A stretch of DNA of 13,949 bases from Pseudobdellovibrionaceae bacterium (GCA_913774795.1 CAJYIL010000287.1:1-13949); one strand, 5' to 3'. Positions 5,991 through 13,581 are shown, numbered from the stretch's first letter. The notes: generated by a model not told the origin, from the letters alone. Program-made: numbers and translations.

Positions 5991-7273
5991 CGTGTTTTCT
6001 CCGGCGGAGGACACATGATCGACTGCACACGGCGAGTCGGAGACGTGTCGCGAGGGTGATCCGTGCAATAGTCGCTACACCAAGTGTTGTTATCGGTCTT
6101 AACCTCGATATGACCGTAGGGGCCGCCGGCATAGATGATCGCGCAGCCAATCGGAGCACTCTGCGAGGTAAATCGATTCGTGACATCGCTGAAACCTTGG
6201 CTCGGCAGATACTTGGTGTACTCAGTGGCGGCGACGCCCATGGAACGCAAACGTCCATCGGGCCCCCGGAAAGGTCCTCCGCGCGAAGTGCGGGGATCGA
6301 TCAATCCCATCTCTTCGAAAACTTCAGCGACGCCGCGCCGGCACTTACCTTTTGCCCCCTGAGAAATTGTGCGGCAACCCTTGCCCTTCGTGCAAATCTC
6401 GCGCGGCTGTAAAGCGGCGTCCCGGAAAAGCGAGTTCAGTCGATCGACAAAATTCGAGCTCATCGTGTCGGCGGTATAGACGCCGTTTAAGATCGATTCG
6501 ATTTCGTTTCCGGCGACGGGACTGAGTGCCCCGTAGAAGGCCTGACACGCTTGTCCTCCGTTTTTAGAGACCGCGACTTCGGCTTGAGCGACAAAGGCTC
6601 CGTTTGATCCTTTCTTTAAGACCTCGAAAACGGGCGAGTACGTGCAAGACGGGTCTCTCCACGTCACGCGCTCGATGGCGCGCGAGAAGAAATTCGTCGC
6701 GGGAGCTTGAGGGCAGCATTTTTGAAGAACGAAGGCGCCCGCCGATTGTTTCAATCGAACCGCCGAACCCGCATATTGCTGCAGATTGAAAAGCGGGGTG
6801 TCTTTTCGAACGTAAAAAACTTGTTTCGCCGAATCACGGTAAAGATCGAGAAGGCCTGATCCAGGATTTTCGGCGCTCAGGAGGTCGGCTGCGCGAACGT
6901 GCCCTCGTGCGCCCTTCAGTTTCACGACCGGAAGATTTCCCATGCTGGCCAGTTGGCCGCCCGTTGGCGAACTCATTTGCGACGATTGACGGTTGGGAAC
7001 TGACAGCACCCGCACACCGACGAGAGTCGTCAGTGGATTTAAGATCGCGGAAAGATTCGGTGAATCGAGTTCGACGATCGCGCCTTTTGGCAAATAACCG
7101 GGCGTGCCCCCTTGGTCCCACGTCGTCGGGACCGAATCCTTCGGAGGATTGATCACATAAAAAGGAGGGGCGCCCTCGGAGATTTGTGTGCAGTAAGGCT
7201 GCTGAGCGTGCGAAGGCGTCGAGAAAGCCGCGAGTATCGCCATGATGAAGAGTCGACGCCGGGAGAAGCCCAT
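5987..7273 (-). CDS. Exported protein with NlpC/P60- or CHAP-like C-terminal domain (putative cell-wall cysteine hydrolase)
   Basis: This is a probable secreted or periplasmic protein of 428 aa. Residues 1-23 are a signal peptide (arginine-rich n-region, core FIMAILAAFSTP, then SHA|Q). Residues about 60-132 read like an SH3-type beta barrel ending VVKLKGARGHVRAADLL, a common wall-binding module, and a second beta-rich stretch follows at 152-235. The C-terminal part has the papain-like layout: C311 at the head of a helix (CRRGVAEVFEEMG), then GCAIIYAGGPYGHIEV with H388, then several Cys and Asp residues. This pattern fits NlpC/P60 or CHAP amidases acting on peptidoglycan peptides, but the third catalytic residue cannot be assigned and overall similarity is weak. 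ATG 7273 has GGAG (7281-7278) inside a small hairpin. It follows orn by 53 bp on the same strand and is coupled to the CxxC gene. Confidence 0.65.
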   Translation of the reverse strand: MGFSRRRLFIMAILAAFSTPSHAQQPYCTQISEGAPPFYVINPPKDSVPTTWDQGGTPGYLPKGAIVELDSPNLSAILNPLTTLVGVRVLSVPNRQSSQMSSPTGGQLASMGNLPVVKLKGARGHVRAADLLSAENPGSGLLDLYRDSAKQVFYVRKDTPLFNLQQYAGSAVRLKQSAGAFVLQKCCPQAPATNFFSRAIERVTWRDPSCTYSPVFEVLKKGSNGAFVAQAEVAVSKNGGQACQAFYGALSPVAGNEIESILNGVYTADTMSSNFVDRLNSLFRDAALQPREICTKGKGCRTISQGAKGKCRRGVAEVFEEMGLIDPRTSRGGPFRGPDGRLRSMGVAATEYTKYLPSQGFSDVTNRFTSQSAPIGCAIIYAGGPYGHIEVKTDNNTWCSDYCTDHPRDTSPTRRVQSIMCPPPEKTR

Positions 7274-7291
7274 AGTGCTCCATCGGCACTA
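7273..7291 (-). promoter_or_regulatory. Hairpin at the ribosome-binding site of the exported hydrolase-like gene
   Basis: On the minus strand TAGTGC-CGATGGA-GCACTA is a perfect 6-bp stem with a 7-nt loop. The last A of the stem is the A of the ATG start, and the GGAG ribosome-binding site lies at the loop-stem junction. Such a fold could limit ribosome access. The sequence shows the symmetry; the regulatory role is an inference, and the stem is only moderately stable. Confidence 0.35.
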
Positions 7292-7326
7292 AACTGCTCT
7301 CACTCAACGTGAATTCAAGATGTGTC

Positions 7327-7842
7327 TCACTTCGAGACGTGCGCGAGGTAGAAAGCCATCTCCGCCATGGATTCACGAATGTCGTCGATGGCGCGGTGAG
7401 TGTTTTTCTTTTCGAACTTCAGACCGAAGCGCGCGTTCATCATGATTTTCCAGGAGGTGACGTCGAGCATGCGGTAGTGAAGTTTCTCGTTCAAAAGAGG
7501 AAAGTAACGGTTGATGAACAGGCGGTCTTGGCCAATGGAGTTGCCGGCGATGACCGCACGTTCGCCCTGAAAATGACGGGCGACGAGCTGGATCATTTCT
7601 TTCTCAACCGCTTCGGGCGGCGTTCCTTGCGGGACGGCGGCCGTGAGTCCGCTGGCGCCGTGGTGCTCGGTGTTCCAGGCATCCATGGCGTCGAGATATG
7701 ATTGAGGCTGGCGAATGATCGCGTGGTACGTCTCGAGTTCTTTGAGCTGGGTGTCGGTGACGATCGCGGCGATCTCGATCGGCACTTCCTTTTCGACGTT
7801 CAGGCCCGTCATTTCCATATCGATCCAGAGCAGCTTTTCCAT
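7327..7842 (-). CDS. orn: Oligoribonuclease (DEDDh 3'-5' exoribonuclease)
   Basis: This enzyme degrades very short RNAs (2-5 nt) to nucleotides, completing mRNA turnover and clearing pGpG from cyclic-di-GMP breakdown. DEDDh residues from the 7842 start: D8 and E10 (WIDMEMTGL), D106 (NSIGQDRLFI), H149 and D154 (THRAIDDIRES). The length of 171 aa is near the usual ~180. The start ATG 7842 is chosen because the family begins MEKLLWIDMEMTGL. It has no purine-rich ribosome-binding site, whereas an in-frame GTG at 7902 has GAGAG 7 nt upstream and would add the acidic leader GVELDLDLDHDFP, so an extended form cannot be excluded. It is divergent from the helical-repeat gene starting at 7903. The exported hydrolase-like gene follows on the same strand after 53 bp. 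Confidence 0.95.
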   Translation of the reverse strand: MEKLLWIDMEMTGLNVEKEVPIEIAAIVTDTQLKELETYHAIIRQPQSYLDAMDAWNTEHHGASGLTAAVPQGTPPEAVEKEMIQLVARHFQGERAVIAGNSIGQDRLFINRYFPLLNEKLHYRMLDVTSWKIMMNARFGLKFEKKNTHRAIDDIRESMAEMAFYLAHVSK

Positions 7843-7902
7843 AGGGAAATCGTGGTCCAGGTCGAGGTCAAGTTCAACCCCAAATTTCCCGAAGAGAGTC
7901 AC

Positions 7903-8661
7903 ATGCGAACTCTCGCTCAGATCATCGCGATCGCTCTTTTATTCTGTGCCTCGATCGCCTCGGCGACGCTGTCAGCGTCGTCGCGCGAAATTTTGGCGGT
8001 CGCATCGAAGCTCGGCACCGAGGGCGAGGACGCCCGCATCCGTCGTGACCTTGAAGCCTTTCCGCGTGCCAAGGTGATCGCCGCCGTTCGCGAAGGGTTG
8101 CTCGAAGGCGGAGCTTTCGCCGTCGTCGCTGCGCGCGCCGCAAACGCGCTCCACGTCACTGAAGTCGCGACTGATCTTGAGAAAACGTTTCAGAAGAACC
8201 AAGATTGGTCGATCGCGCTCGCTCTCGCGAGTCTCGCCGCGCCGTCGCAGAAGTCGAAGCTTGCGCAGACGTGGCAAGCAAAGCTCGCAAGCTTCGAATC
8301 GCCAACGCGGCTCGCGATACTTCAAACACTCACGGAGTGGAAATCTCCTCTATCGTCGGCGCTCTTTAATTCATTGCTTGAAGATGAAAGCTCGCAAGTG
8401 CGAATCGCGGCCGTTCGTAACTTCACGCAAACGAAAGAGAAGCTCGCGCTCAGTGATGCGATCGCCAGATACAAAAAAGCATTCGCGTTGAAGCCCTACC
8501 AAGCACGGCTCGAAGCGATGGCGGAGTTCGCATTGCTCTCGAAGATCGATCACGCCCGTTACGCGCCTGCGATCGATGAGACCTTCAAAGCAAACTGCAA
8601 AAAAGAAGATAAGCCTGACGTCAAACACGAGTGCGAGCGAATCGTGAAAGGAGCCAAGTGA
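7903..8661 (+). CDS. Exported alpha-helical (HEAT-like repeat) protein, 252 aa
   Basis: This is an exported protein with no recognised specific family. The start is ATG 7903, with a GAGAG sequence close upstream. The first 21 residues, MRTLAQIIAIALLFCASIASA, are a signal peptide; the Cys at 15 is not in a lipobox, so it is not an obvious lipoprotein. The mature protein is almost wholly helical with repeated antiparallel helix pairs of about 30-35 residues. The clearest is SSQVRIAAVRNFTQTKEKLALSDAIARYKKA (163-193), which resembles a HEAT/armadillo-type unit; LAILQTLTEWKSPLSSALFNSLLED precedes it. Such scaffolds bind other proteins. Its stop overlaps the start of the following exported protein by 4 bases (GTGA), so the two are probably made in fixed proportion and may act together. 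Confidence 0.72.
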   Translation: MRTLAQIIAIALLFCASIASATLSASSREILAVASKLGTEGEDARIRRDLEAFPRAKVIAAVREGLLEGGAFAVVAARAANALHVTEVATDLEKTFQKNQDWSIALALASLAAPSQKSKLAQTWQAKLASFESPTRLAILQTLTEWKSPLSSALFNSLLEDESSQVRIAAVRNFTQTKEKLALSDAIARYKKAFALKPYQARLEAMAEFALLSKIDHARYAPAIDETFKANCKKEDKPDVKHECERIVKGAK

Positions 8662-9869
8662 AAACATGGCTCTCCGTCATGATCGTATTTGCGGCTTGCG
8701 TTGCCGCTGCCGAAGGCCCTAAGACCGGCGTCGAAGACGTTCGCGAAATGACCGTGCGGGTGACCCGCCAATTGCAAAACTCTGTCGCTGATCTGGATTT
8801 GGGTTGGTTCGTTGAATGCGGAAGTGAAGGACGCGCTTCACAAGCGTGTGCGGATGCTTTCAACGACGTTTACTCAAAACCAGTCGTGAAGTTCACTGTT
8901 ACCCTCGGCTACACGGACGTCGTTAAAGAGTTTGCCGATCAGTCGGCCAATTTCTTAGCGGCTGAAGATTCGATTCGCCGTGAAGTCTGGGAGCAAAAAC
9001 TGCGTCGACCGTGTCCCAAGGATGACGACGGCCAAGACGTTCGCGGCACGTGTGGTTTTCGTCCTGATGCCGACGATGCCGATCGTTTCACGAAAACGGT
9101 CGTGGGTCCTGACGGAAAAGAGCACACGGTCGAAGTCAGGCTCACGCACAGCTCGGTTGGCTACTCCGATGTCTCAAATCGCGAAAATCGCCCAGGCACG
9201 ACGAAGCCCGATTGCGCAAAGCCCGTGACGGCTCAAGACCGCCAGAGCTGTCGTGCGGAAAAAAACTTTTTCGATCACATCTGTAGTTCGGAGGGCGTGA
9301 TTTACGCAGGACACTGGAGAAACGGCGCTGGTCCGTCGTTCTCACCTCCGCCGCTTAAGCCCGGCACGGTCGCCGTTAACTTTGCGGCCTACAAGAATAA
9401 AGAGGCCGAGCAGCGTCTTGCGACCGCGCTGAAGTCGTGTCCGACTCCGCCAAAAATTTTGGGCTTGTTTGCCTGCAATTCGGCGAGCCTGTCGGCAAGC
9501 GAAATGCGTGCCGCCGCCGGTAATAAAACCGGAGTGCTGACATCATCGAGCTTGGCAGAGCCGGAAGTCGTCTACGCTCAAGCGTATGCCGCTTTAGATT
9601 CGATGCTATCGATGAGATGCGCGGCCGAATTCGATCGCTCTCTCAACGCCGTCCAAAACGTCATTCGGAGAGACGGTCGGGGCGTGCGCCGTGACGGATT
9701 TTTTGGAGACGCGCATCCGCGTTTTCAGTGTCCGAGTGCCGAGCCTCCGATTCCTGAAAGCAAGCGCTCGCAAACGCCTCTCGTGAATCAGCCCATTCAC
9801 CCTGAGGGCTCAGCGCCGAGCAACTCCGGCCCCGTGTCTCCGTCTCAAGGTGGCGATTCCGTGAAGTGA
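8658..9869 (+). CDS. Exported protein with candidate caspase-fold (clan CD) His-Cys dyad, 403 aa
   Basis: The start is GTG 8658, overlapping the upstream stop as GTGA, with AAAGGAG at 8647-8653. Residues 1-18 form a signal peptide (KTWLSVMIVFAACVAAAEG). The core pattern resembles caspase/CHAT-type cysteine peptidases: a hydrophobic strand ending in a Gly-His, GVIYAGHW (His219), followed about 50 residues later by a second strand ending in a small residue-Cys-Asn-Ser, PKILGLFACNSAS (Cys273). A Gly-rich loop follows the His. There are about 14 cysteines in all, so disulfides are likely. The last ~45 residues are Pro/Ser/Gly-rich and low complexity, perhaps a linker or surface tail. The peptidase assignment is an inference from two motifs; the fold needs testing. 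The 3' end overlaps the convergent kinase gene by 25 bp. Confidence 0.6.
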   Translation: MKTWLSVMIVFAACVAAAEGPKTGVEDVREMTVRVTRQLQNSVADLDLGWFVECGSEGRASQACADAFNDVYSKPVVKFTVTLGYTDVVKEFADQSANFLAAEDSIRREVWEQKLRRPCPKDDDGQDVRGTCGFRPDADDADRFTKTVVGPDGKEHTVEVRLTHSSVGYSDVSNRENRPGTTKPDCAKPVTAQDRQSCRAEKNFFDHICSSEGVIYAGHWRNGAGPSFSPPPLKPGTVAVNFAAYKNKEAEQRLATALKSCPTPPKILGLFACNSASLSASEMRAAAGNKTGVLTSSSLAEPEVVYAQAYAALDSMLSMRCAAEFDRSLNAVQNVIRRDGRGVRRDGFFGDAHPRFQCPSAEPPIPESKRSQTPLVNQPIHPEGSAPSNSGPVSPSQGGDSVK

Positions 9870-12439
9870 GAGGGTTCGGAGAGCGTCGTGATCTTCGGGA
9901 GAACCACGGAGAACGTAGCTCCGAGTCCGCGCCCCGGGCTCGAAACCGAAATTGTTCCCCCGTGCCCCTCGACGATGTACCGAACAATCGAAAGTCCGAG
10001 GCCTAGCCCGCCTTGCGTGCGCGTGAAGCCGCCTTCTTCTTGCCGGAACCGATCGAAGACGAACGGCAAAAATCCTGGATCAATTCCTTGTCCCGTATCG
10101 GTCACCGTGACTTTGACTTCTCTCGCGTCGCCTTTCGCGATCACCGTGATTTGGCCGCCGTTAGGCGTGAACTTCACCGCGTTCGAAAGCAAATTCCAGA
10201 GGACTTGTTGGATGCGTTCAGCGTCGATCATCGCCCACAAGTCGCCTTCGCTCTCGAGTACCGTCTTGATATTCTTGGCGCGGGTCGAGGGCTGAACGCT
10301 GTCGAGCGCGCCCGCGGTGATCGACCCCAGATCGTTTCGGGCGGCGTGCAAAGAGAGTTTGCCGTTGATGATTCGTGAAACGTCGAGAAGATCGTTGATC
10401 AACTGGATTTGCACTTTCGCGTTTCGATTGAGGGTATCGAGAGCTTGTTCATAAGTCTCTTTGTCGACGTCTTCGGTCGATAAAATTTCGAGCCAGCCCA
10501 GGATCACATTCATGGGCGTTCGCAGCTCATGCGAGAGCATGGCGAGGAAGTGATCTTTGGCGCGGTTGAGATTTTGAGATTCGGAATAGAGACGCGCGTT
10601 CTCGAATGCGAGCGAGCTACGAAGACCGATTTCTTCGAAGTATCGAACGTCGTCTTCGGTAAACAGGTTCTCCGCGGTCCCGGAGTAAAGAGCCATCGTC
10701 CCGAGGACACGGTCTTGGGTCATCAGCGGGACGATCACGATGGATTGAAATCCCATGGCGATCAGCCTGTCGCGGCGAGTGTCATCCGGGATCCAGGGTT
10801 TCATCACATCGTTCGTCACGCGGTGAACGTACTGCGTTTGCCGAGTTTCACGAGCCGCGCTCGTCATGCGCCGACCGGTTTTATGTGGCGGATAACTTTC
10901 GTAAAATTTCTTGAGTTTCTCGTAGCGCTCGGGAGTGCTCGCCGCCCAGAGATGCCGATCGATTGAACCCTCGTCGTTCAAGAGTTCAATCACGCACCAA
11001 TCACAACGTGCGAGCAACTTTTTTGCCAGCATTTGACCGACCACGGTCGTATCGAGGGAAGTCGCTAAAATTCTCGAGACCTCTTCGAGGAATTCGGCGT
11101 TGGCTTGCAGCCTCGCTCGCGCGGTGATGTCGGTGTGCATGACGACGACACCTTTGACGTCGCCGCGGTAATTGATGTCGGGCAGAACAACTTCGTGAAA
11201 ACTCTTATCGCTGCCGTCTTTGAATCGCACAGTCCAGTCGCTCTCGACTCGCTCACCTTTCATCGCGCGTTTATAGACGGCTTGAAATCGTGACGTCAGT
11301 TCGGGTCCGACCAATTCATCCACGCGTCGGCCCGTGATCTCGGAGAGAGGTCTCTTCCAGACCTGTTCGTAGACCTTGTTGTTGAAGCGATAGGTGAAGT
11401 GTTCGTCAATGTAAGCGATCAAAACGGGGAGTGACGCTGTGATCAGACTCAGTTGTCGTTCGGATTGCGCCAAACGCTCGGAGCGACGCTCACGCTGCCG
11501 TAGAATACGAAAGGCCAGCAGGCTGGCCGCAAGGCCGAGCGCTAAAATAAGGATCGCGATGAAACCCGCCGTCGACCACGCGGGAGACTGAGTCGAGTTC
11601 ACTTTGACCGCAAATTTTCGCCCGCCGATTTCAATCTCGAACGTCGCTCGGCGAGTGAGATCACGCGATCCGCCGGAGCTTCGCTGATCGAGCAGGGGTT
11701 TTAACTTCGTGATTTGCGAAAGCGGCCCGTCGAAAATTTGAATTTCAAGTTGAGCTTTGTAAGGCCCGGGGTTGGTAATAGCTTGATCGAAAAGGCCCGT
11801 CGGGCTGAAGCGCGCGTAGGCGATGCCGATCGCTTTTCGTTTTCGCTCTTCGATGCTCGAGGGTATCACGTTGTTTTCGAAGGCCGCCGCCGCAAACATT
11901 TGACCGGTCTGATTCACGAGCGGCGGCAGACCCGGAATGTCTGCGGCGTAGACCGGCGACGCAGACTCAATCGCTTGCGTGAAAAGTTCGACACGTCGTC
12001 TATCTTCTGAGACCTCAACACCAACCGGGCCTACTTTTCTAGGGGCGTGAGGGCCGAGCTCGCGGAGTGTCAGGAAGTATCGGTCGCCACTCGAAGTGAA
12101 CGATCGACGCCGCTGAAAGATGCCGTATGAATAGACTCCGGGGTCGCGCGCGCGGATGTCGGTCGAGGCCGTGTAATTGATGAACTCGCTCGGTTGAAGG
12201 CGAGGATTGATGGCGTAGACCGCTGCCAACTGCTTCACGGATGTTTCGAAATAATCAAGCCGCCCTTGCAGATCGCCATGAATTTCATCGACCGCTTCGC
12301 CAAAGCGCTGGGCTTCGTCAGCGTCGAACGCGCGAAAAGCAAACACCGCCGCCGTCGTGCTCAGCGCAAGACCGATGACCAAGATGGACACCGCAACGAA
12401 GGATTTTGACTGTCGAAGGGCCGGTACTACGCGCTTCAC
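9845..12439 (-). CDS. Membrane sensor histidine kinase (CHASE-PAS-GAF-HisKA-HATPase)
   Basis: This is a sensor kinase of 864 aa that would autophosphorylate on His and pass phosphate to a response regulator. TM1 is at about 13-36, and an extracytoplasmic CHASE-like ligand domain follows to ~280 (GPVGVEVSEDRRRVELFTQA, then FAAAAFEN). TM2 is at about 288-311. A PAS domain spans about 325-440, ending VVVMHTDITARARLQ, and a GAF domain spans about 450-615 (IVIVPLMTQDRVLGTMALYSG). HisKA has SHELRTPM with phospho-acceptor H637. The ATPase has the N box NLLSNAVKFT (N753), G1 DTGQGI (781-786) and G2 GGLGLGL (810-816). There is no receiver domain, and no response regulator gene is seen in the window, so it looks like an orphan. 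The start is GTG 12439, with no ribosome-binding site upstream. The ligand is unknown. It is convergent with the caspase-like gene. Confidence 0.93.
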   Translation of the reverse strand: MKRVVPALRQSKSFVAVSILVIGLALSTTAAVFAFRAFDADEAQRFGEAVDEIHGDLQGRLDYFETSVKQLAAVYAINPRLQPSEFINYTASTDIRARDPGVYSYGIFQRRRSFTSSGDRYFLTLRELGPHAPRKVGPVGVEVSEDRRRVELFTQAIESASPVYAADIPGLPPLVNQTGQMFAAAAFENNVIPSSIEERKRKAIGIAYARFSPTGLFDQAITNPGPYKAQLEIQIFDGPLSQITKLKPLLDQRSSGGSRDLTRRATFEIEIGGRKFAVKVNSTQSPAWSTAGFIAILILALGLAASLLAFRILRQRERRSERLAQSERQLSLITASLPVLIAYIDEHFTYRFNNKVYEQVWKRPLSEITGRRVDELVGPELTSRFQAVYKRAMKGERVESDWTVRFKDGSDKSFHEVVLPDINYRGDVKGVVVMHTDITARARLQANAEFLEEVSRILATSLDTTVVGQMLAKKLLARCDWCVIELLNDEGSIDRHLWAASTPERYEKLKKFYESYPPHKTGRRMTSAARETRQTQYVHRVTNDVMKPWIPDDTRRDRLIAMGFQSIVIVPLMTQDRVLGTMALYSGTAENLFTEDDVRYFEEIGLRSSLAFENARLYSESQNLNRAKDHFLAMLSHELRTPMNVILGWLEILSTEDVDKETYEQALDTLNRNAKVQIQLINDLLDVSRIINGKLSLHAARNDLGSITAGALDSVQPSTRAKNIKTVLESEGDLWAMIDAERIQQVLWNLLSNAVKFTPNGGQITVIAKGDAREVKVTVTDTGQGIDPGFLPFVFDRFRQEEGGFTRTQGGLGLGLSIVRYIVEGHGGTISVSSPGRGLGATFSVVLPKITTLSEPSHFTESPP

Positions 12440-12447
12440 GAATGAAG

Positions 12448-12477
12448 ATTATGGTTGTCCCGGAGTGGTGCCGTCAC
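12448..12477 (-). promoter_or_regulatory. Possible promoter of the histidine kinase gene (leaderless mRNA)
   Basis: On the minus strand, GTGACG (12477-12472) and CATAAT (12453-12448) are separated by 18 bp. Transcription would start about 7 nt past the -10, essentially at the GTG start codon at 12439, which has no ribosome-binding site. This is consistent with a leaderless transcript. The match to consensus is moderate. Confidence 0.3.
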
Positions 12478-12483
12478 TTAAAT
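12455..12483 (+). promoter_or_regulatory. Probable promoter of tRNA-Arg
   Basis: TTGTCC (12455-12460) and TTAAAT (12478-12483) are separated by 17 bp and lie 18 bp before the tRNA 5' end, leaving about 10 nt of leader. It overlaps the candidate promoter of the divergent histidine kinase gene. Confidence 0.45.
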
Positions 12484-12500
12484 TGAACGCTCTTTCTCGT

Positions 12501-12577
12501 GGACTCGTAGCTCAGCTGGATAGAGTGGCAGCCTCCGAAGCTGCAGGTCGCGCGTTCGAATCGCGCCGAGTCCACCA
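12501..12577 (+). tRNA. tRNA-Arg (anticodon CCG)
   Basis: This is a complete 77-nt cloverleaf. The acceptor stem GGACTCG pairs with CGAGTCC; a D-arm with AGCTGGATA loop follows; the anticodon stem GCAGC/GCTGC encloses the loop CTCCGAA (anticodon CCG); and the T-arm is GCGCG-TTCGAAT-CGCGC. The discriminator A and 3' CCA are encoded. It reads CGG arginine codons. A run of six T follows the CCA directly and may help end transcription, though the MBL-fold gene begins only 40 nt downstream and could be co-transcribed. Confidence 0.97.
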
Positions 12578-12617
12578 TTTTTTGTCCAACTCTGCCGCAT
12601 GTCAGCAGAGGAGACCC

Positions 12618-13577
12618 ATGAAGCCTCGTTACAACGGCCCGCCCAGTGATCATTTCGATGGCGAACGTTTCTTTTCACCTTACGGAGAACCGCCTAAGAC
12701 GCTCTTGGATGTTTTGAAGTGGAAATTAGGTGGACCAGGCGCGACCCAGTGGCCCGCCGAGATTCCAAATACCGCCGAGGCGAAACTTCCAGACCGCGTT
12801 GAAAATGGCAGCGTCGTCTGCACGTTCGTGAATCACGCGACGATGCTGATCCAGACTCCGACGCTCAATCTCCTGACAGACCCAGTCTTCTCCGAGCGCG
12901 TCAGTCCTTTTACGTTTGCGGGCCCGAAGCGTGTTCGTAAACCGGGGCTTACGATCGATCGATTGCCCCGCATCGACGTCGTTTTGGTCTCGCACAATCA
13001 CTACGATCATCTCGATCAGCGCTCCTTGAAAGGTCTCAACGAAAGATTCAAACCGCGTGTGCTGACGGGCCTCGGCGATCGTCGATTCATCCCTGATGCC
13101 GAGGAACTCGATTGGTGGCAATCGGTCAAGATCGGTGACACGACCTTGACCTATTTGCCTGCGCAACATTGGTCGGCTCGAGGAGTGAGCGATCGAAATT
13201 TAAGTCTTTGGGGAAGCTTCATGATCGAATCACCGGGATTTACGACGTATTTCGCCGGCGACACCGGCTACGCGAAACACTTCTCGGAAATCGCGAATCG
13301 TTTCCCTCAAATCGATTTGGCGCTTCTACCCATCGGTGCGTACGAGCCGCGTTGGTTTATGCGCTCGCAGCACATGAATCCCGACGATGCTGTTCAGGCC
13401 CACCAGGATCTTAAGGCGACGCAATCTCTGGGAATCCATTTCGGAACCTGGCAGCTCACCGATGAGGGCGTCGATGAGCCGGTCGCAAAACTTCAGCGGT
13501 CGGCTGAACGAGCCGGTCTTCAGACAGCTGAGTTTTCGGTGCTCGATCAAGGCGAATCTCGTCAGTTTCGCCGATAA
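12618..13577 (+). CDS. MBL-fold metal-dependent hydrolase, NAPE-PLD/RomA type
   Basis: This is a cytoplasmic metallo-beta-lactamase-fold enzyme of 319 aa. The metal site is complete: HxHxDH in SHNHYDHLD (H126, H128, D130, H131), H184 (AQHWSARG), D215 (FAGDTGY) and H274 (GIHFGTW); H252 lies in the family motif QHMNPDDAV. The stretches LWGSFMIE, FAGDTGY, DLALLPIGAYEPRWFM and HFGTWQLTDE are typical of the group containing mammalian N-acyl-phosphatidylethanolamine phospholipase D and bacterial RomA/outer-membrane-related proteins. By analogy the substrate may be a phospholipid or phosphodiester, but bacterial members are poorly characterised. There is no signal peptide. The start is ATG 12618, with AGGAG at 12609-12613. 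It lies 40 nt downstream of tRNA-Arg. Confidence 0.93.
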   Translation: MKPRYNGPPSDHFDGERFFSPYGEPPKTLLDVLKWKLGGPGATQWPAEIPNTAEAKLPDRVENGSVVCTFVNHATMLIQTPTLNLLTDPVFSERVSPFTFAGPKRVRKPGLTIDRLPRIDVVLVSHNHYDHLDQRSLKGLNERFKPRVLTGLGDRRFIPDAEELDWWQSVKIGDTTLTYLPAQHWSARGVSDRNLSLWGSFMIESPGFTTYFAGDTGYAKHFSEIANRFPQIDLALLPIGAYEPRWFMRSQHMNPDDAVQAHQDLKATQSLGIHFGTWQLTDEGVDEPVAKLQRSAERAGLQTAEFSVLDQGESRQFRR

Positions 13578-13581
13578 AGGA

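Noticed and set aside
6834..7376. 180-codon minus-strand ORF in a second frame over the exported hydrolase-like gene
   Set aside because: Composition is arginine/serine-rich shadow type; the competing frame has a signal peptide, a ribosome-binding site and a coupled downstream gene.
7844..7890. GGGAAAT...ATTTCCC inverted repeat between orn and the divergent gene
   Set aside because: Only 7 bp with a 33-nt spacer; likely chance.
12478..12678. Minus-strand ORF of 66 codons across the tRNA
   Set aside because: It contains GAIRTRDLQLRRLPLYPAEL, a well-known spurious translation of the reverse complement of tRNA-Arg; the tRNA explains it.
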